A stretch of DNA of 18,068 bases from Thermosaccharophagus gerlachensis (lineage in GTDB: Bacteria; Armatimonadota; Fervidibacteria; Fervidibacterales; Thermosaccharophagaceae), in assembly GCA_041538025.1 (NCBI GenBank), contig JBGOEV010000046.1:1-18068 (forward strand). The letters are read 5' to 3'. A program made the position numbers and the translations under genes. Position 1 is the first letter of the stretch. Each line of letters starts with the position of its first letter. Under the pieces are notes generated by a model. That model did no database searches. It was not told where the DNA came from and worked only from the letters and a program-made list of their open reading frames with translations. Positions 1 to 6,572 of the stretch are shown here, in pieces.

Positions 1-12
1 AAAAAATCCTCT

Positions 13-46
13 TTTTGCCCGACGCAAGCGGAGCGTGGTGGCAAAA
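13..46. repeat. Imperfect hairpin at the window start
   Basis: TTTTGCC at 13-19 is complementary to GGCAAAA at 40-46. Inside it ACGC at 22-25 pairs with GCGT at 33-36, giving a two-part stem. There is a T-run only at some distance on the minus-strand side (positions 1-6), so it may end a transcript or be a dispersed palindrome. Nothing here decides which. Confidence 0.3.
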
Positions 47-66
47 GTGGGGGTTAAATGAAGAAA

Positions 67-79
67 AAATTGGCAATTT
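67..79. promoter_or_regulatory. AAATTG-G-CAATTT palindrome upstream of promoter
   Basis: A perfect 6+1+6 inverted repeat ends six bases before the -35 box at 86-91. Its position suits an operator or an activator site for the transcript that reads the 441-aa gene. AT-rich palindromes of this length can arise by chance, so function is inferred. Confidence 0.35.
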
Positions 80-85
80 ATCCTC

Positions 86-114
86 TTGACATTTCGCCCC
101 TCGCGCGCTAAAAT
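86..114 (+). promoter_or_regulatory. Strong sigma-70-type promoter (TTGACA-17-TAAAAT)
   Basis: A perfect -35 TTGACA at 86-91 lies 17 bp from TAAAAT at 109-114. The predicted start of transcription is about position 121, which leaves a leader of about 277 nt before the start codon at 398. Confidence 0.75.
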
Positions 115-167
115 ATATATCAACACAGATTCCAGCCCATCTTGGGAAGTAGCAATACAAAACGAAG

Positions 168-263
168 ATGTTTTGGCAGATTAGCTGCAACAAAATCAAA
201 GAAATTTTGCGAAGTTGCCGAGAGCTGATTGAGATGATTTTGAGTAAATTGCGAGAAAAATAA
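168..263 (+). CDS. Possible 31-aa leader micro-ORF
   Basis: An ATG at 168 opens a 31-codon frame ending in TAA at 261-263, inside the long leader of the 441-aa gene. The peptide starts MFWQISCNKIKEIL and its second half looks like a basic amphipathic helix. Only a weak purine-rich stretch (ACGAAG) precedes the ATG. It could be a small protein, an upstream regulatory ORF, or a chance frame. No family is recognised. Confidence 0.2.
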   Translation: MFWQISCNKIKEILRSCRELIEMILSKLREK

Positions 264-397
264 ACAATTTTCCACGTTGGCATTTGGAGGTGGTGCATTT
301 AGAACACCCAACGCTGTTGAGAAGGGGGATAAAAGGGGATGGGGAGCAGTTTATCCACGAGAAGGCTTGAAATCTTAGTTTAAGGAGGGATGTTGCT

Positions 398-1723
398 ATG
401 ATAGATGATTGGTATAGCCTTGAAAGGTTCCTTAACGAGATAGTTGCGGATACAATACCACTTGATCAACCTTCAAAAAGGGTTAGCTTTCAACGGTTGC
501 TCGCTGAATTAGAGAGAAAGGCTGAATCACCGTTTTTCAGTTTTGACTACGCCGATCGGGTTCGCTTACGCATGACTGGTATATTTGATGAATATTTGGA
601 GGAGATGATGTGGGAAGAAGAGCTTAAAACACTCTGCCTGCTTGACTTGCTTGCTGCGATACTTGATGAAAAAAGTGACGAGGGTAAAGATGTTGATGCG
701 GAACTTATACACTCCATTTGGATCCTCCAGTCCTACCTCTATGACCTGATTGTAGGATTCTACTCACACGGAGAGGAAGAAATTGAGGAAGAAATTGAAG
801 AAGAAGAGGAAGGTGAAGTAGGAACTGAAGTTGGCTGGAAGACGAAGTTCAAACTGCTAAGGAAAGCTGGCAAGCTAATCAAGAAGAGGACCCCATTGAA
901 TGTCCCGCAGATGGGCGTCTTCAGGGATGGTTATATGACTTATGGTGCGTGGTGGAGAGAAATTGATATCCCTACCATGCGCTGGCAGGACAAAAAACCA
1001 GTCTTTCTTAGCATCCTCCTCATACCGTCATGGGATATAGCAAAGGAAGCAAGAAAAACAAAAGCAAATGCATGGAGAAGATTGAAAGAAGGAACCATTG
1101 CATTTGTCTATGAACCGTGTGCAGACTTTGCATACATTGCGATTGATGGAGAAAGATGGCATTCCATCAAGCCCACCTATTCAGCCTCGGATATCTTCAA
1201 AACCGAAGGCATTCCGTTAAGCGAAGCAGAAATAAATGAATTCCTTGAAGCTGCCATTGAAAAAGCCTTGGAAATTGAGATAAATTTTCTCGGTTACAGA
1301 TCAGTAAGCGAGCTTTTTGCAGACCCAGAAGGAAAACTTGTGCGCCTCTCCGAGTTTGCGAGAGGTGATGCAAAACTGCGTAAGAGGTTATATTACCTTG
1401 CCCGCAACCATGGAGAAAAACATGGCATAAGGCAAATCTCCAAAAGATGGTATGTGCAAGATGGCAAGGAATGGAGGCAGATACTCTACTTCCTGCAACA
1501 TCCATGGCGCTTTATGCTGAGGAGGTGGGCAAGATACTTCTCCATACCATACGGCATGTTAGCAAAGGCAGCACATGAAGGCAGGATAAAGGCTGTCAAA
1601 ATCGGCAGCACTTGGTATGCTGACCCAATGAGCGTGTGGACATTCCTTGATAGACAAGGATTTGTGCCCACACTGGAAAAAATTATCATGGATGTCCTCA
1701 AGTTCTTTGAAGAAAACGCTTAG
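398..1723 (+). CDS. Hypothetical protein with acidic linker and C-terminal excisionase-like HTH repeats
   Basis: I do not recognise this 441-aa protein as a whole. Residues 1-125 are helical and soluble-looking. Residues 126-145 are a glutamate-rich tract, probably a flexible linker. Residues 150-300 form a mixed domain with several Trp and hydrophobic strands. The C-terminus looks like a duplicated DNA-binding unit: residues about 314-365 (LSEFARGDAKLRKRLYYLAR followed by a KRWYV wing) and about 375-420 (IPYGMLAKAAHEGRIKAVKI followed by a STWYA wing). The second resembles the helix-turn-helix of excisionase/MerR-type proteins, in which a basic turn is followed by a KIG-x-x-W strand. The ATG at 398 is preceded by AAGGAGGG at a good spacing. 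Transcription probably starts near 121. A DNA-binding role is inferred; no catalytic motif is visible. Confidence 0.85.
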   Translation: MIDDWYSLERFLNEIVADTIPLDQPSKRVSFQRLLAELERKAESPFFSFDYADRVRLRMTGIFDEYLEEMMWEEELKTLCLLDLLAAILDEKSDEGKDVDAELIHSIWILQSYLYDLIVGFYSHGEEEIEEEIEEEEEGEVGTEVGWKTKFKLLRKAGKLIKKRTPLNVPQMGVFRDGYMTYGAWWREIDIPTMRWQDKKPVFLSILLIPSWDIAKEARKTKANAWRRLKEGTIAFVYEPCADFAYIAIDGERWHSIKPTYSASDIFKTEGIPLSEAEINEFLEAAIEKALEIEINFLGYRSVSELFADPEGKLVRLSEFARGDAKLRKRLYYLARNHGEKHGIRQISKRWYVQDGKEWRQILYFLQHPWRFMLRRWARYFSIPYGMLAKAAHEGRIKAVKIGSTWYADPMSVWTFLDRQGFVPTLEKIIMDVLKFFEENA

Positions 1724-1725
1724 TA

Positions 1726-1803
1726 ATGCCTCCAATATGGCTGAAGCTGGTGGCACAGATAGCTTTAGAACAAACTCGTGAAGCAATAAAGGACAGGTTC
1801 TAA
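1726..1803 (+). CDS. Possible 25-aa micro-ORF directly after the 441-aa gene
   Basis: An ATG two bases after the stop of the preceding gene opens a 25-codon frame ending in TAA at 1801-1803. The peptide begins MPPIWLKLVAQIALEQTREA and looks like one amphipathic helix with a basic end. No Shine-Dalgarno is seen, so translation would need re-initiation after the 441-aa gene. It may equally be a decayed C-terminal piece or chance. Confidence 0.25.
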   Translation: MPPIWLKLVAQIALEQTREAIKDRF

Positions 1804-1815
1804 CCCTCTTTCAAC

Positions 1816-2622
1816 TCAAGTCAGGTTTGCAGTGTTCCCATGTTTTGGTGCATGGTGGTGGTTTTTCTTTTCCATTACCAACTTTAATGGGGTTTCGAGC
1901 CCGTGAGCTTCCATGAGTTTAGTGTCGCTAAGAATAGCGGTGACATCGCCGTCAGCCACAATCATGCCTCCATCCATGACAATAACCCTTGTGCACAATT
2001 CAACAACACAGTCAAGATCATGTGTTGCAATCACCTTTGTGACATTTAAATCACGAAGCAAAGCAATGAGTGAACGTCTTGAGCGGGGGTCAAGATTGCT
2101 TGTTGGCTCGTCAAGCACTAATATGTCTGGGTGCATCGCAAGCACAGTTGCTATAGCGACTCTTTTTCTCTCACCAAGGCTAAGTTGGTGAGGTGGACGA
2201 TGAGCTACGCCTTCCATGCCAACTTGCCTAAGTGCATGAATAGCTCTCTTTGTTGCTTCCTCTTGTGAACAGCCAATGTTAAGGGGACCAAATGCAACAT
2301 CCTCAATAACTGTCGGCATAAAAAGTTGGTCATCTGGGTCTTGGAAGACGAGACCAACTCGCCTCCTTATACTTGGCAGGTTATTGCGGTTTACCTCCTC
2401 GCCAAATATGAACACCTTCCCGTCGCCATGCAGTATGCCGTTTAGGTGAAGTAACAGCGTTGTTTTACCAGCACCGTTTGGACCAATAATACCAACTGAT
2501 TCACCAACACCTATGCGAAACGAAACATTAACGAGCGCCTGAGTGCCATCTGGATAACGGTAGCTTAACCCTTCAACAACTATAGCATCCACGGTCACAT
2601 CAACCCTTTTCCCTTCCAACAT
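1816..2622 (-). CDS. cbiO: Cobalt/nickel ECF-type transporter ATP-binding protein CbiO
   Basis: This 268-aa ABC ATPase would energise cobalt or nickel import at the inner face of the cytoplasmic membrane. It shows Walker A (GPNGAGKTT), a Q-loop region (LVFQDPDDQLF, typical of CbiO/EcfA proteins), a signature of the form LSLGE in place of LSGGQ, Walker B (ILVLDEP) and the H-loop (ATHD). The C-terminal tail contains a NHHHAPKH cluster that could bind metal. It follows cbiN by 37 bp on the same strand. The ATG at 2622 has no clear ribosome binding site; an in-frame GTG at 2598, preceded by AAAAGGG, is an alternative start that loses eight residues. The T component CbiQ is not encoded beside it. 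The substrate, Co or Ni, is not decided by sequence. Confidence 0.93.
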   Translation of the reverse strand: MLEGKRVDVTVDAIVVEGLSYRYPDGTQALVNVSFRIGVGESVGIIGPNGAGKTTLLLHLNGILHGDGKVFIFGEEVNRNNLPSIRRRVGLVFQDPDDQLFMPTVIEDVAFGPLNIGCSQEEATKRAIHALRQVGMEGVAHRPPHQLSLGERKRVAIATVLAMHPDILVLDEPTSNLDPRSRRSLIALLRDLNVTKVIATHDLDCVVELCTRVIVMDGGMIVADGDVTAILSDTKLMEAHGLETPLKLVMEKKNHHHAPKHGNTANLT

Positions 2623-2659
2623 GAATGCTCAAGCGGAAGAAGAGCGCAAGCAATGTTGC

Positions 2660-2956
2660 TCACTGAGATTCCGCACTACGCTTTTGCCTTAAAAGGAACC
2701 TCGCGATGATGTAACTTACCACTGCCACCGCTACCACACCAACCAGAGCCGAAATCACCCTGCCTAAAATGTCTGTGACAAGCGGGACGGTGTAATCTTG
2801 GAATGGAGCTTTAAACAAGGTTTTTTCAATCCCCTCAATTCCTGTTCTTGTCATAACCCACTCAAGCCCATCTGGTAGCTGTGAGGAAAACGGTGACAAC
2901 AAAGCTGCTACAATTGCAATCAAAATGAGAGCATGCAATGGCTTTATGCGGCTCAT
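2660..2956 (-). CDS. cbiN: CbiN-like PDGLE-domain protein
   Basis: A 98-aa membrane protein with an N-terminal hydrophobic segment (residues about 7-27), the family-defining LPDGLEW motif at about 27-33, an extracytoplasmic loop, and a second hydrophobic segment (about 65-92). PDGLE/CbiN proteins are small partners of CbiM in cobalt or nickel uptake and support metal insertion into the S component. It starts with ATG at 2954-2956, preceded by GGGTGAT, only 6 bp after the cbiM stop, so the two are surely co-transcribed. It is followed by cbiO. Confidence 0.9.
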   Translation of the reverse strand: MSRIKPLHALILIAIVAALLSPFSSQLPDGLEWVMTRTGIEGIEKTLFKAPFQDYTVPLVTDILGRVISALVGVVAVAVVSYIIARFLLRQKRSAESQ

Positions 2957-2962
2957 CGCAGA

Positions 2963-3583
2963 TCACCCTCTTAAGACTATCTCAGGACGAACACGCCTGA
3001 CAAGCGATATCGCAACAATTGTTACGATAGCCTCACCGATACCGATAACAGCGTGAATGCCAGCCATAAGCGGTAAAGCGATGCTGAGCGCCACACTCCC
3101 AGAGAGCGATAGCTCAATGGCACACATTGAAGCTGGAATTACAACCGATAACCATGCTGCAACGCCTAATGCCATTGTATCTTTTTGCAACAACTTTTTA
3201 AACAACCTGAACAACAGAAAACCTCCCCACGCACCAATGAGAGCCATGTTGAATATGTTTGCACCAAGTGACAATATTCCGCCATCGCCAAAAAGTAATG
3301 CTTGCACGATGAGCACGATGCTCATAATAAGCACTGCTGCCTCAGGTCCAACGAGGACTGCTGAAAGCACCCCTCCAAGGACATGCCCGGATGTGCCACC
3401 AGCTATTGGGAAGTTGATCATTTGAGCTGCAAAGATGAAGGCAGCAATAACACCCACCGCTGGAACTTGCGCTTGATCAATACTGCCACGCATCCTGCGT
3501 CCTGCGATGAACAAACCGCAAATTGAAATAGCACCACAGCCAACCACTACAGGGATGCTCAGATAACCATCTGGGATATGCAT
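2963..3583 (-). CDS. cbiM: Cobalt/nickel transporter substrate-binding membrane subunit CbiM
   Basis: A 206-aa multi-span membrane protein of the CbiM/NikM family, the metal-capturing S component. I place the start at the ATG of MHIPDGYLS, because in this family the N-terminal Met amine and His2 are metal ligands and the N-terminus must be exact. A longer frame opens at a TTG at 3595 but would add four residues in front and disrupt this. GGTGA lies about six bases before the chosen ATG. Other family features are GGTSGHVLGG with a conserved His and several long hydrophobic segments. It heads the cbiMNO unit, 133 bp downstream of uppP. Confidence 0.93.
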   Translation of the reverse strand: MHIPDGYLSIPVVVGCGAISICGLFIAGRRMRGSIDQAQVPAVGVIAAFIFAAQMINFPIAGGTSGHVLGGVLSAVLVGPEAAVLIMSIVLIVQALLFGDGGILSLGANIFNMALIGAWGGFLLFRLFKKLLQKDTMALGVAAWLSVVIPASMCAIELSLSGSVALSIALPLMAGIHAVIGIGEAIVTIVAISLVRRVRPEIVLRG

Positions 3584-3610
3584 AGCAGTCACCAACTTAT
3601 CAAAAATGCT

Positions 3611-3689
3611 CTTTCACACTCATCCCGTAAGCATAACACAAAAAGCAAGTGAAAGTAACATGGCATGCTCATAACGATGCTGGCATGTT
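3611..3689. promoter_or_regulatory. Two inverted repeats in the uppP-cbiM gap
   Basis: CTTTCAC at 3611-3617 is the inverse of GTGAAAG at 3649-3655. AACATG at 3657-3662 is the inverse of CATGTT at 3684-3689, with an inner GCAT/ATGC pair. TGGCATG also occurs twice directly, 20 bp apart, at 3661 and 3681. The repeats bracket the candidate cbiM promoter, so they are possible metalloregulator sites or RNA stems. Confidence 0.35.
3630..3658 (-). promoter_or_regulatory. Candidate extended -10 promoter for cbiMNO
   Basis: On the minus strand TGTTATGCT gives an extended -10 (TATGCT at 3630-3635). A poor -35 (TTACTT, 3653-3658) lies 17 bp upstream. Transcription would start near 3623, about 40 nt before the cbiM ATG. 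The weak -35 suggests dependence on an activator, or that this is not a promoter and cbiMNO is read through from uppP. Confidence 0.35.
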
Positions 3690-3716
3690 CAGTAGGGCGT
3701 TGGCTTGCTGAGGCGC

Positions 3717-4577
3717 TTATCCTCTTAGGGCGAGGATAAGTATAGATGCTGCAACAAAGAAGCAATAGAGTGCAAAACACCATAGCTTTCTCAAGCCCAC
3801 AGCTTTCATAACGATGCAAATGGCAACATATCCAATTATGGCAGCTATTGTGCAACCGAGGAGGATATGCATGATGTTCACATCGGAGCCAAACGGCATC
3901 TCCTTCAGCTCATAGAGCCCTGCAGCGACAATAGCCGGTATTGAGACAAGGAACGCAAACCTTGCAGCATCGTCCCTTTTTAAGCCAACTACTAAGCCAG
4001 CAAAAATTGTCACACCAGAACGAGACAGCCCGGGCATAACGCCAAACCCTTGAGCACAGCCAATCAAAAAAGCCTTTGGTAGCGTCAACCTCTCACCACA
4101 ACCATTTCGTGCCATCCTCTCGCCAACCAGCAACAACACCCCTGTTAGCGCCAACATGGCGCTAACAGCGTAAGTTGACCTCGTAGCTTCCTCAGCAAGC
4201 TTGTGCAGGAGTAAAGCGATTATGCCTGTTGGAACATTAGCGATGAGGATTAAGAGAAGCAAAAAGCGATTTCTGTCATGGATTGCACCTTTGTGCATCA
4301 CTACTTCACTTTTGTCTTCACTATCGCCAGCATTCCCTACCTCACTTGCCTTTGGAAATAGCATGGCAGTGATATCGCTTCGGAAGTATGCTACGATTGA
4401 GATGAGCGTCCCAAAATGCAAGATGGCGTTGAAGGGTAGCATAGCGTTCTTTAAGGCTTCATCATTAGCCCAACCAAAAAGCTGTTCGATGAGGGCAAGG
4501 TGCCCAGAACTGCTAATTGGCAGGAACTCAGTAAGCCCTTGGACTACCGCCAGCAAAAGCACATGCAAAATTGACAC
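3717..4577 (-). CDS. uppP: Undecaprenyl-diphosphatase UppP (BacA)
   Basis: This 286-aa integral membrane enzyme dephosphorylates undecaprenyl diphosphate on the outer face of the cytoplasmic membrane, recycling the lipid carrier for peptidoglycan and other wall polymers. Both family active-site blocks are intact: QGLTEFLPISSSGHL at residues 13-27 (catalytic Glu) and PGLSRSG at 182-188 (catalytic Arg/Ser). The length is normal for the family, and several hydrophobic spans surround a polar loop at about 76-103. It starts with GTG (4575-4577), preceded by GGAG at five bases. It lies 50 bp downstream of the 3D-domain wall protein on the same strand, in keeping with a cell-envelope operon. Confidence 0.97.
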   Translation of the reverse strand: MSILHVLLLAVVQGLTEFLPISSSGHLALIEQLFGWANDEALKNAMLPFNAILHFGTLISIVAYFRSDITAMLFPKASEVGNAGDSEDKSEVVMHKGAIHDRNRFLLLLILIANVPTGIIALLLHKLAEEATRSTYAVSAMLALTGVLLLVGERMARNGCGERLTLPKAFLIGCAQGFGVMPGLSRSGVTIFAGLVVGLKRDDAARFAFLVSIPAIVAAGLYELKEMPFGSDVNIMHILLGCTIAAIIGYVAICIVMKAVGLRKLWCFALYCFFVAASILILALRG

Positions 4578-4627
4578 TTCTACTCCACTGCCTCCGCATT
4601 TGGGCTGTATTAAAGCTTGGCTGGCTT

Positions 4628-5671
4628 CTACTCAAGCCCCTCACGATACATCCTAAACCAATCGCCAGCGTTCGTGCCATCTGGGTTTGAGAGGATGAGC
4701 ACTCTTACCTTGCGTATCCCCCACCTCATCGCCTCCTCATAAGTATCAAAGCAAAGGTCAATTCTATTGCCCTTGATTGCCCCACCGGTGTCTGCAGCTA
4801 TGGCATACCCATAGCCTTCAACATACAACCTTGTGCCAAGCTTTATGACCCTCGGGTCAACTGCCACGACACCTCTTCTTGCTCTCATACCGGTGGCAGT
4901 CAAGCCATTTGCATACTTGCCACAGCTTCTTGGACCTGGGTCGTATCCGGTGGCAATCATCGTCAGGACTTTGAAGCCAACGGGCATACCACGAGATGGC
5001 AATGTGCCCCTGTAAGCAAGCCTCGTTTGTGTGCGCCCAACGCCAACAGCGACTAAAGCTGGCTTTGGCTGGCTAATGATATTGCGTGAGAGCACCTTCC
5101 GAAGCGTCACCTTCCCATCCTTCCTGTAGACCCTGACAAGTAGCTCCGCTAAGCCAAACTTACCAGTATCAACCACCCTTGTTGTGCCATTTGGCAGTGA
5201 GCTGTCAAACTTGTAGAGAGTGATTGGCTTCAGCCACTCCCAGCACCTCTCTTCAGTTATCTGCACGCGCTCAACAACAATCTCCATCCCGTCTTTAAGC
5301 TTTGTTTTTGGTGGCGGTTTGACCCTGTCATATGGCGCTAAAACTACACCACATGCCTCAAGGGCATCCATAACGGTCTCCCCTGACAAAGCCACTGCCC
5401 GCCGCTCGCCATCAACTGTGATGTAGACCAATACGCCCTTTCCTGCTGTGTCCGTTTGAGGGAGGTTTTTTGTTTTGGTGGCTGATACTTCGGCTGTGTT
5501 TTGAATGGTTTCGCTTAAGGCAGGCTGTGGTGCTTCCTTTGTGTCATAGCAACTGTTACTTGTGTTCTTTGCGGCGAGCATCATGGAACACCACAACACA
5601 ACCACAATTGGCAACCTGCTCGCCGCCCTCAAATGTATCACCCCCACCTTGCCATGCCAGCTTAACCACAT
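4628..5671 (-). CDS. Exported 3D/G5-domain cell-wall protein (YabE/Rpf-like)
   Basis: 347 aa from the chosen ATG. A basic N-region and hydrophobic core (about 20-34) form a signal or anchor. Next come a DUF348-type repeat (about 82-122), a G5-like domain (about 136-212) and a C-terminal 3D domain (about 235-327). The three defining aspartates are in VDPRVI (D272), AADTGG (D294) and RIDLCFD (D305). The 3D fold is the double-psi barrel of MltA/YabE-type lytic transglycosylases, so a role in peptidoglycan cleavage or remodelling is likely. The frame runs up to a GTG at 5698, but a promoter with predicted transcript start near 5696 makes that start unlikely. ATG 5671 follows GGTGAGGAG. A TTG at 5632 after GGGGGTGAT is also credible and would give a more compact signal peptide. 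Confidence 0.9.
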   Translation of the reverse strand: MWLSWHGKVGVIHLRAASRLPIVVVLWCSMMLAAKNTSNSCYDTKEAPQPALSETIQNTAEVSATKTKNLPQTDTAGKGVLVYITVDGERRAVALSGETVMDALEACGVVLAPYDRVKPPPKTKLKDGMEIVVERVQITEERCWEWLKPITLYKFDSSLPNGTTRVVDTGKFGLAELLVRVYRKDGKVTLRKVLSRNIISQPKPALVAVGVGRTQTRLAYRGTLPSRGMPVGFKVLTMIATGYDPGPRSCGKYANGLTATGMRARRGVVAVDPRVIKLGTRLYVEGYGYAIAADTGGAIKGNRIDLCFDTYEEAMRWGIRKVRVLILSNPDGTNAGDWFRMYREGLE

Positions 5672-5702
5672 CTCCTCACCAACCTGAAAAGAAGTCACTT
5701 AC

Positions 5703-5732
5703 ATGATAACGCGCTTTCGGCAAAATGTCCAA
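5703..5732 (-). promoter_or_regulatory. Promoter of the 3D-domain gene (TTGGAC-18-TATCAT)
   Basis: On the minus strand TTGGAC (5727-5732) lies 18 bp before TATCAT (5703-5708). The transcript would start near 5696, about 25 nt before the ATG at 5671, which argues against the GTG start at 5698. Confidence 0.5.
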
Positions 5733-5744
5733 TATTGAACTTAT

Positions 5745-5772
5745 TTGACAAATTGAAGATGATCAGTATAAA
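5745..5772 (+). promoter_or_regulatory. Promoter of the polysaccharide deacetylase gene (TTGACA-16-TATAAA)
   Basis: A perfect TTGACA at 5745-5750 is followed after 16 bp by TATAAA at 5767-5772. The transcript would start near 5779, about 75 nt before the first ATG. It lies back to back with the promoter of the minus-strand wall gene. Confidence 0.65.
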
Positions 5773-5852
5773 AATGGGGCACAACACGAGTTGCCTCATA
5801 GCTGATGAACATATGGGCGAGGTGAATGAGGCATACTATGACAGGTGGGTGA

Positions 5853-6560
5853 ATGGAGGCTATGGTGAAGGTCTCAGCGGGAAAAATGAGGACAGCTTCA
5901 CTACTCCTTTTTAGCGGGCTTCTGATTCTCACATACAGTGTCGTCAGTCACCACGCAGAAGCTGACAAGCTTGTGGCGCTCACCTTTGATGATGGACCAG
6001 ATCCAAGATGGACACCGTTAGTGCTTGAGGCGCTGAAACAATATAAAGTTCGTGCTACCTTCTTCATCATCGGCAAGCAGGCTGAATTATACCCAGAGCT
6101 TGTAAAGCGCATCTACTCTGAGGGTCATGAGCTTGGAAACCACACCTACTCGCACCCGAAGCACATGCAAAAGGAAAGCTTTGAAGAGCTCAGAAAAGAA
6201 ATTGAGCGGTGCAACGAGGTTATAGAGCGCATAACCGGTGTTCGCCCAAAGCTGTTTCGCCCACCGATGGGCTTGCTGAACTACCTTATCCACACAGCAG
6301 CGCAAGTTGAGGGGCTCACAGTCGTTTACTGGACTGTATCAGCGGACCACCAGGACGCACCGACACCGCAAGCGATGGTAGAAAGGGTCATGCGCCTTAT
6401 CCACCCTTTTGCGATAATCCTCATGCACGATGGGCGCACAAAGGAGAGATGGAAAGATGTTAAAGCTCTCCCGATGATAATTGAGGGCTTAAAGAAGCGC
6501 GGATACCAATTTGTGACCGTTTCAGAGCTACTTCACACAACTGGTGCACTCAGCTATTGA
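5853..6560 (+). CDS. Exported polysaccharide deacetylase (NodB/CE4 family)
   Basis: This 235-aa protein removes acetyl groups from an N-acetylated polysaccharide such as peptidoglycan or chitin-like glycan; the exact substrate cannot be read from sequence. All CE4 blocks are present: TFDDGPD (44-50, with the catalytic base and a metal Asp), HTYSH (97-101, the two metal His), RPPMG (136-140), a DHQD block (165-168) and MHDG (191-194, catalytic His). Residues 15-35 are a signal peptide or membrane anchor, so it acts outside the membrane. Several ATGs (5853, 5862, 5886) are possible starts and none has an ideal Shine-Dalgarno. It is divergent from the 3D-domain wall gene and convergent with the PfkB kinase, 12 bp apart. 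Confidence 0.95.
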   Translation: MEAMVKVSAGKMRTASLLLFSGLLILTYSVVSHHAEADKLVALTFDDGPDPRWTPLVLEALKQYKVRATFFIIGKQAELYPELVKRIYSEGHELGNHTYSHPKHMQKESFEELRKEIERCNEVIERITGVRPKLFRPPMGLLNYLIHTAAQVEGLTVVYWTVSADHQDAPTPQAMVERVMRLIHPFAIILMHDGRTKERWKDVKALPMIIEGLKKRGYQFVTVSELLHTTGALSY

Positions 6561-6572
6561 ACAAAGCCACGG

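Noticed and set aside
120..311. 63-aa frame on the minus strand
   Set aside because: Lies across the promoter start and leader of the plus-strand gene, has no ribosome binding site and a low-complexity non-family product.
773..832. Glu-codon-rich tract as a sign of sequencing error or microsatellite slippage
   Set aside because: The frame continues on both sides and the codons mix GAA and GAG, so it reads as a genuine acidic linker.
3584..3716. Cobalamin riboswitch upstream of cbiM
   Set aside because: No B12-box (GCCACTG-like) sequence and the leader is too short for the conserved fold.
4201..4656. 151-aa plus-strand frame opposite uppP
   Set aside because: Antisense shadow of the clearly conserved UppP frame, with no family resemblance.
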